This document shows positions 29,226 to 33,748 of a stretch of 33,748 nt of DNA, piece after piece. A program made the position numbers and the translations under genes. The stretch's first letter is position 1. Each line of letters opens with the position of its first letter. The stretch covers positions 1 to 33,748 of the forward strand of contig JAHFFY010000019.1 in the NCBI GenBank assembly GCA_023247705.1. Reading direction: 5' to 3'. Origin of the DNA: Candidatus Omnitrophota bacterium. GTDB taxonomy: Bacteria; Omnitrophota; Gorgyraeia; Zapsychrales; JAHFFX01. The notes beneath the pieces were generated by a model. The model worked only from the letters and a program-made list of their open reading frames with translations. It had not been told where the DNA came from and made no database searches.

Positions 29226-30056
29226 CTATCTCTGCTGAATCATTGTTGTACTTAAATACGCATCCTTCGCCAAACGAAGACTCCGCTCAACGACCTTACT
29301 CGGATCGGACCAAGTTCGCATCTCAATACTGACATATCCTTGATAATCGATGTCTCGCAGCGTTCGGGCCATCAACGTGTGATCGACTTCACCGGTGGAT
29401 CCGATTTCTCTCAACTGTGGCTCGCTGATGTGAAAATGTTTTAAATACGGTTCGGATAGACGGAAAATTTTATTCAAATCCTGTCCTTCGGCCGCCACCG
29501 CCTTGCTGTCCAGATGTAATCCGAAACCCGGATGACCGACCATCTCAACCAAGCGGATGCCTTCCGCGGCCGTGGTGATAAAATCGGTCTCATCCGCTCT
29601 TAACGGTTCGATACAAACACAAACCCCCTGATCATTCGCCGTCGGCGCAATCATGGAAAAAAACCGCGACGCACGGTCAAACGCCTCATCCATCAGAATC
29701 TTGCCGCGCACACGGTTGGACGGCGAACCAAACACCAGCACCCTCGCCCCCAGATCAGAAGCAAGTCCACACAGACCTTTCAAAAATTCGACGGTTTCCT
29801 CTTCAATCGCCGCCTCGCGAAATAGTCCCAAATCCCGTCGGCTGAAAAGCAACGCCTGGATCGCGACCAATTCCAATCCGAATCCCTGCACATGGCCCCT
29901 AAACTGCCGGCGTTCTTGAACGCTCGATGTTAACGGCTCAGGCCATACAATGCTCGGCGCAATTTCGAGCCCGCGGCATCCCAAACCGGAAATCAATTTT
30001 AAAAACTGATCCTGTTCTTCTTTGGGCCAGGCGATATTTGAGATGGATAAGTTCAT
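29226..30056 (-). CDS. TIM-barrel sugar phosphate isomerase/epimerase-like protein
   Basis: This 276-residue AP-endonuclease-2-superfamily barrel opens with ISNIAWPKEEQDQFLKLI (residues 5-22) and GLEIAPSI. Metal-binding or active-site segments are CIEPLRADETDF (E of strand beta-6), HLDSKAVAAEG, KHFHISEPQLREIG and VSIEMRTW. Members isomerise or epimerise sugars or inositol derivatives. It lies between a Gfo/Idh oxidoreductase and an aminotransferase, a common partnership in oxidised-sugar pathways. Length is normal. The start at 30056 has no strong ribosome site. Substrate unknown. Confidence 0.87.
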   Translation of the reverse strand: MNLSISNIAWPKEEQDQFLKLISGLGCRGLEIAPSIVWPEPLTSSVQERRQFRGHVQGFGLELVAIQALLFSRRDLGLFREAAIEEETVEFLKGLCGLASDLGARVLVFGSPSNRVRGKILMDEAFDRASRFFSMIAPTANDQGVCVCIEPLRADETDFITTAAEGIRLVEMVGHPGFGLHLDSKAVAAEGQDLNKIFRLSEPYLKHFHISEPQLREIGSTGEVDHTLMARTLRDIDYQGYVSIEMRTWSDPSKVVERSLRLAKDAYLSTTMIQQR

Positions 30057-30099
30057 ATGACTTTAAAAATATTTTGCGCCATGATTCATTGCGGCGTGA

Positions 30100-31200
30100 T
30101 CAGCTATTCTCCAATTGTAATTCCGGAGTCGTATCCAGATAAACGACCTCACCCGTCTCACAGGCCCTGCGGCTGGCTTCCAAGACCTCGATCGATTTCA
30201 ACGCGTCTTCGGCGCGACACACGGGTTCTTCTTTTCCTAAAATCGACTGAGAAAAATTCCGCAGGATATTACGGTCGGATCTATTGTACTGCTCGGTCGT
30301 CTCCCGGTCCTGACCTTTAATGTGTTTGGTCAACTCAATCCGGTCGACGATACCTTTGGGATAATACCACAACGGCGGCTCCGACCACTGACTTTCGTTG
30401 ATCAGTGTTCCTTTCTCCCCTTCCACAATCAACGATTCCTGCGAGATCACTTTATTCGGAGAAGAGATCGTTCCGGAATAAATAATCGACGTCCCGCGTT
30501 TGGTCTTCAAAAACAAATTTAATCCCGTGTCCGACTCATACAAACTCCAGTCCGGTTTAAACGATTGGCCTTGGACGCTAATGATCTCATCGTTGAGGAT
30601 ATAACGGAACAAATCCAGATGGTGGATCCCCATCGCGTACAAAAGCGGGAACTTCTCTTGAAAAATATACGGCGGCAGCTTGGGGTTTTCACGGTCACGG
30701 ACATAACGGAAAAAAATATGCCCGATCTTTCCCAATTGTCCGTCCTGGATATGCTGGTGCATCAGCCGCCCGACATCTTTGTTGCGCCAGTTCTGCACAA
30801 CGCACGCTGTTAACTTTTTTCTCTGGATCAAACTGACGAGCTCCCGGCCCTCCTGCAGATCGTCCGTGAACGGTTTTTCCACGAGCAAATGAAGATCATG
30901 GTCAATCGCCTGACGGATCGTTGAGGCATGATACTGAACCGGATTGCACACCAAGAGCGCGTCGCAGGGAACGTTGGTCAGCATGCGGGTCAAGTCGGTA
31001 AAATTCTGTTCCGGTTTTAAGTAACCCCGCTCCACCATCCGCTGGATCGATTCAGCAGAAGGATCATGGGCCGCGACCAACTCAAATTCATCGGACCGGT
31101 GAATGAGCTCCACCCATCCTAACCAATTGGAAGTCTGAATCCCCTTGGGCAACGCCCGGTTCCCGATCCCGGAGACGGCAATATTTAATTTCTTTTTCAT
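30100..31200 (-). CDS. Gfo/Idh/MocA-family NAD(P)-dependent oxidoreductase
   Basis: This 366-residue protein begins at ATG 31200, where the Rossmann strand KLNIAVSGIGNRA starts at residue 4; the frame extends to 31254 without support. Key motifs are DALLVCNPVQYHASTIRQA, the diagnostic VEKPFT (lysine of EKP), and GIHHLDLFRYIL, the GxHxxD catalytic region, in the C-terminal beta-sheet domain. The glycine loop is GIGNR rather than GxGxxG. The family oxidises or reduces sugar hydroxyls. The start is behind a poor ribosome site, after a 140-base gap carrying repeats. It probably works with the isomerase and aminotransferase just downstream. Confidence 0.92.
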   Translation of the reverse strand: MKKKLNIAVSGIGNRALPKGIQTSNWLGWVELIHRSDEFELVAAHDPSAESIQRMVERGYLKPEQNFTDLTRMLTNVPCDALLVCNPVQYHASTIRQAIDHDLHLLVEKPFTDDLQEGRELVSLIQRKKLTACVVQNWRNKDVGRLMHQHIQDGQLGKIGHIFFRYVRDRENPKLPPYIFQEKFPLLYAMGIHHLDLFRYILNDEIISVQGQSFKPDWSLYESDTGLNLFLKTKRGTSIIYSGTISSPNKVISQESLIVEGEKGTLINESQWSEPPLWYYPKGIVDRIELTKHIKGQDRETTEQYNRSDRNILRNFSQSILGKEEPVCRAEDALKSIEVLEASRRACETGEVVYLDTTPELQLENS

Positions 31201-31234
31201 TTTATTAAAATATATTTCAAGTCCGCTATAAACG

Positions 31235-31296
31235 CGATGACATAGCACCGTCATTGCAAGTCATCGTTTTTTAGGTATACGGACGAAGCAATGACG
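31235..31296. repeat. GTCATTGC-type palindromic repeat
   Basis: Positions 31249-31257 (cgtcattgc) and 31288-31296 (gcaatgacg) form a perfect nine-base inverted repeat with a 30-base loop. A second pair, cgatgac at 31235-31241 and gtcatcg at 31260-31266, could form an alternative stem. The outer words match the widespread dispersed bacterial repeat of the form GTCATTGCGAG...GAAGCAAT. No gene is seen here. Confidence 0.6.
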
Positions 31297-31304
31297 AAAA
31301 CTTT

Positions 31305-31344
31305 CCAACCCGCAAACCCGTTAACCCGCCAACGCGCAAACTAC
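31305..31344. repeat. Octamer repeat array (NNAACCCG units)
   Basis: Five consecutive eight-base units read ccaacccg, caaacccg, ttaacccg, ccaacgcg and caaactac. The consensus is NNAACNCG on the plus strand and CGNGTTNN on the minus strand. The array runs exactly into the stop codon of the methyltransferase gene at 31341-31343. A related array lies on the other side of that gene. Confidence 0.65.
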
Positions 31345-32321
31345 TTTCCCACACTGCACCAAACCCGATCCCCGTATCCATTGGTCTTTAAAAATTCGCG
31401 ATACATCGCGTTAAACTTCTGCCACAATTGCTGCCAGGCCTCCTCCGGAGATTGCGGTAGGAGTGCTATATCCGGAACACCCCGGCGCGCAGCCAGCGTG
31501 TCACTGGGAGCCCGTCGGTAACCCCAGTTCAGATGATTGGTGATCGGATATTCCTGGACCACCTCGATCGTCCCGGCCAATCCCACCTGGTCCAAAAGGT
31601 TCTTAATCGTCTTAGGATTATAATAGTAAAGATGCTCAATACAATAATAAAAATTTTGAAATTCAGGGATCTGGTAGAAATTGACTAGGGCGTCCTGAAT
31701 GTTCGGAACCAGAATGATGATCTTGCCTGACGGCTTAAGAAACCGCTTGATCGAATTCAAAAATTCTTTGGGTTCGCCGATATGTTCCAGGACATAAATC
31801 AAGGTGATGTAATCAAACATCCCTTCCTTAAAACGCTTCTCCAGCGGCTCATCCGAAACATCAAACTTCAAAACCTTCTGGCAAAATTCAATCTCTTTCT
31901 TATTCAGTTCGCATCCGTATACTTGGCCGACCTTGTCCTTAATCAGATCCATAAAATGCCCGGTCGAACATCCAATGTCGAGCACGATCTCTTTTCCCGT
32001 CAAAGATTTCGCCAGTTTATCCGCCCAGGGCTGCGTTGTTTTTTTCATCTTTTCAAAATAGACCTGGGGGTTGAGCGCGTCCGGTTCCACGTGCGTGAGA
32101 TAGGTCTGATGATAATCCTGCTCGTAAAAATCCTTGGGGAAATGAAACGAGCCCTGATCCAAAAACGTCAGCTCGCATCCCAAACACTGATACACATCCG
32201 CCTTTTTTCCGAAACGGACCTGGTTCGTAATCAACCGCAGGTTGTCTTTGCCGCAAAAAGGGCATTGCGGTTTCTTTGTTCCAGTTGTTTTATTATTTTG
32301 AATAGTTGATTGTGATTCCAA
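31341..32321 (-). CDS. Class I SAM-dependent methyltransferase with N-terminal zinc ribbon (TTG start)
   Basis: This 326-residue protein has an N-terminal zinc ribbon, CPFCGKDN...CLGCE (about residues 20-49). The SAM domain has VLDIGCSTGHFMDLIKDKV at about 112-130, VYGCELNKKEIEFC, ITLIYVLEHIGEP and LKPSGKIIILVPN. The C-terminal half has HLYYYNPKTIKNLLDQVGL. The order matches the gene at 27033-27983, so the two are paralogues in architecture. The start is TTG at 32321, with a perfect AAAGGAG nine bases before it. It is flanked on both sides by octamer-rich gaps. Likely a sugar methyltransferase; acceptor unknown. Confidence 0.9.
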   Translation of the reverse strand: MESQSTIQNNKTTGTKKPQCPFCGKDNLRLITNQVRFGKKADVYQCLGCELTFLDQGSFHFPKDFYEQDYHQTYLTHVEPDALNPQVYFEKMKKTTQPWADKLAKSLTGKEIVLDIGCSTGHFMDLIKDKVGQVYGCELNKKEIEFCQKVLKFDVSDEPLEKRFKEGMFDYITLIYVLEHIGEPKEFLNSIKRFLKPSGKIIILVPNIQDALVNFYQIPEFQNFYYCIEHLYYYNPKTIKNLLDQVGLAGTIEVVQEYPITNHLNWGYRRAPSDTLAARRGVPDIALLPQSPEEAWQQLWQKFNAMYREFLKTNGYGDRVWCSVGK

Positions 32322-32330
32322 CGTTTTGTT

Positions 32331-32337
32331 CTCCTTT
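32331..32337 (-). promoter_or_regulatory. Ribosome binding site deciding the TTG start at 32321
   Basis: AAAGGAG on the minus strand, nine bases before TTG. It is one of the strongest sites in the window and fixes the unusual start. Confidence 0.6.
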
Positions 32338-32344
32338 TGTTTAA

Positions 32345-32460
32345 CGTTCTCAAGTTATCGAGTTTTACGGGTTCAACGAGTTATTTTGCCCGTTGTTCAA
32401 TTTGAGAACGGTCCAAGAAGAAATTCGTTGAACCCGCCAACTCGCAAACTCGACAACGCA
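32345..32460. repeat. Nested inverted repeats with octamer units in a 145-base gap
   Basis: An outer perfect 12-base pair is cgggttcaacga (32368-32379) with tcgttgaacccg (32425-32436). A second perfect nine-base pair is cgttctcaa (32345-32353) with ttgagaacg (32402-32410); the two pairs interleave. From 32429 to 32460 four octamers occur: tgaacccg, ccaactcg, caaactcg, acaacgca. The left side carries the complementary GTTNNCG-type words, from 32353. No gene is present. Confidence 0.65.
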
Positions 32461-32466
32461 TTCCAC

Positions 32467-33411
32467 TCAAGCAACCTTCCCCTGCATCTCGCTGGAAACC
32501 ATCCGCTCCAGTCCCTCCTCCAATGAAACCTTTGGCCTCCACCCCAAATCTTTTTCAATCAGCGAAACATCCGCGATGACCCCAAATTGATCGCCGGGAG
32601 TTGAACCTTTGAACTCAATCGGATAATGTTCATTCTTAAAACTTTTCTTTAAGCCATTTAAAATTTCTTCGACAGTGAATTTTCGGCCACCAGCGACATT
32701 ATAAAGCTTCCCAAATGACTTCGGATTCTCATACGCCGTCATCCACGCGTCCACCACATCATCGATAAAAACCAAATCCCGAAAACGATCCCTGGCCCCT
32801 TTCACCAGAACCGGCTTCCCCTCGAGCATGTAAGAAAGATAAATGCTGACCATGCCTTGCATTTTATTCGCCAAATTTTGTCCCGGGCCGTAAACGCTGA
32901 ACAACCGGAAGATCGTCGTGTTGATCCCCAGCGTTTGATAAAGTTTGATATAACTTTCCGCTGCCGCTTTGCCCGCGCCGTAAAAGGTTTTGGGTTGAAC
33001 CGGGTGCGATTCTTTGAGCGGAAGCGTTGGCGGATCGCCGTACACACTCATCGAGCTCGCGTAAAGAAATCGCGCAATCCCTTTGGCCTTGCACCAATCC
33101 AGAAGCCAGAACGTACTCATCACATGGCTTTCCAGATCTCCCAGAGGATTCAAAAACGACGCCTCCCCGGAAGATTGCCCGGCCAGATGAAAGACCGCGT
33201 CGGCGGTGAGGTGATTTAACGCGTCAAACATCTCCTTTTGTCCGAGATCGATTTGAATAAAATCGGCTTGCGGTGGAATATTCGTTTTTGTTCCGGTGGA
33301 AAGATTATCCAATATCGTCACGCGGCAGCCTTCGCTTAATAAACGCCGTGCGATCTGCGATCCGATAAATCCGGCGCCGCCGGTGACAATGATGTGTTGG
33401 CCTGAGGTCAT
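32467..33411 (-). CDS. NAD-dependent nucleotide-sugar epimerase/dehydratase
   Basis: This 314-residue extended SDR of the UDP-glucose 4-epimerase type has IIVTGGAGFIGSQIARRLL from residue 7, ILDNLSTGTKTNI, VFHLAGQSSGEAS, YASSMSVYGDP, the catalytic YGAGK, FRLFSVYGPGQN and the C-terminal DLGWRPKVSLEEGLERM. I chose ATG 33411, which overlaps the upstream stop as ATGA; a longer frame to 33570 is a shadow of that gene. The coupling to a cytidylyltransferase-like gene suggests that it acts in the same nucleotide-sugar pathway. Which carbon it acts on cannot be told. Confidence 0.88.
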   Translation of the reverse strand: MTSGQHIIVTGGAGFIGSQIARRLLSEGCRVTILDNLSTGTKTNIPPQADFIQIDLGQKEMFDALNHLTADAVFHLAGQSSGEASFLNPLGDLESHVMSTFWLLDWCKAKGIARFLYASSMSVYGDPPTLPLKESHPVQPKTFYGAGKAAAESYIKLYQTLGINTTIFRLFSVYGPGQNLANKMQGMVSIYLSYMLEGKPVLVKGARDRFRDLVFIDDVVDAWMTAYENPKSFGKLYNVAGGRKFTVEEILNGLKKSFKNEHYPIEFKGSTPGDQFGVIADVSLIEKDLGWRPKVSLEEGLERMVSSEMQGKVA

Positions 33412-33748
33412 CGCGTGCTTGTCTCTTTCCAATTCTTTTTTAACCAAAATTCCACCTGCGGGATCTGCCACTCGTAATCCACATCGCACCCGCCCCATTG
33501 TTTTAACGGATAAATCTTCTGCCCCATCCATTTTTGCGGCAGTAAACCGTCCTGGATATTTTCTAAACATTTCGGACGAACGATCGACAACCCCATGTCG
33601 GCAAAAAACACATCGCCCTGCGAATCACGATCGCAATTTAAAGTCTTCGGGTCGCCGAAGGTTGCAAACGGAACAAACGGATGCAATAATCCGTCGGGTC
33701 CGATCTTGCGCGCCCGCAGCGGGCTCCACATGTTGTAACACGACACCG
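33408..33748 (-). CDS. C-terminal part of a cytidylyltransferase-like (CMP-sugar synthetase) protein, partial
   Basis: The frame is open to the right edge, so only the last 113 or so residues are seen. Segments such as DVFFADMGLSIVRPKCLE, GLLPQKWMGQKIYPLKQWGG and DVDYEWQIPQVEFWL resemble the C-terminal region of acylneuraminate cytidylyltransferase-type enzymes. There a conserved acidic DxD/E pair near the end coordinates metal, and the preceding loop holds the sugar acid. The nucleotide-binding N-terminus lies outside the window, so this rests on the tail only. The gene ends in an ATGA overlap with the epimerase. Confidence 0.55.
   Translation of the reverse strand, partial: VSCYNMWSPLRARKIGPDGLLHPFVPFATFGDPKTLNCDRDSQGDVFFADMGLSIVRPKCLENIQDGLLPQKWMGQKIYPLKQWGGCDVDYEWQIPQVEFWLKKNWKETSTR

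Noticed and set aside
31782-32309. 175-codon plus-strand open frame
   Set aside because: Antisense shadow of the zinc-ribbon methyltransferase, with no domain and no ribosome site of note.
31201-32466. Octamer arrays considered as a CRISPR array
   Set aside because: The units are eight bases and contiguous with no spacers, so this is not a CRISPR.

Overview
The window is 33.7 kb of an envelope-polysaccharide biosynthesis locus. Apart from the last codons of a transposase at the extreme left edge, every gene I accept is on the minus strand, so transcription runs from the right edge to the left. The genes are tightly packed, with many overlaps of 1 to 40 bases, and no gap exceeds 150 bases. 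Base composition is moderate and somewhat AT-rich. The lipid-linked initiating sugar transferase, three O-antigen ligase/polymerase-like proteins and GT-C-type membrane proteins point to a diderm bacterium. The unusual ligase architectures and the intergenic octamer repeats recall uncultured candidate phyla such as Omnitrophota, but that placement is an inference I could not test.

Right third (about 33.7 to 24.1 kb, transcribed first). A cut-off cytidylyltransferase-like gene overlaps a sugar-nucleotide epimerase. Then come a zinc-ribbon methyltransferase, a Gfo/Idh oxidoreductase, a TIM-barrel sugar isomerase, a HisC-like PLP aminotransferase, a second zinc-ribbon methyltransferase, a large GT-B-like surface-carbohydrate protein and a third methyltransferase. 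This looks like a pathway that makes, modifies and transfers an unusual, probably CMP-activated sugar. Three gaps of 140 to 147 bases in this part hold inverted and octamer repeats.

Middle (about 24.1 to 14.0 kb). An SDR, a HAD phosphatase, a DPM1-like GT2, an RmlD-like reductase and a GT2 lead to a ligase-like protein with a long coiled-coil insert. A compact three-gene module follows: LegB-like 4,6-dehydratase, nucleotidyltransferase and RMD-like reductase. A GT4 glycosyltransferase closes the section.

Left third (about 14.0 to 0.2 kb). Three GT-C-like membrane proteins are present, with a previously hidden 41-residue membrane microprotein wedged between two of them. Next are a WecG/TagA/CpsF glycosyltransferase and the WbaP-type initiating transferase. 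Then come two paralogous ligases flanking gmd-fcl (GDP-L-fucose synthesis). The second ligase carries a LamG-like jelly-roll in its periplasmic loop and overlaps a membrane-anchored TPR protein. The locus ends against the right end of an IS5-family insertion sequence.

Together the genes plausibly supply nucleotide sugars (GDP-L-fucose, possibly GDP-D-rhamnose or another deoxysugar, and a CMP-sugar), initiate a repeat unit on undecaprenyl phosphate, extend and decorate it, and polymerise or ligate it with specialised O-antigen-ligase-family enzymes. No flippase or ABC exporter is visible, so the locus probably continues beyond the window.
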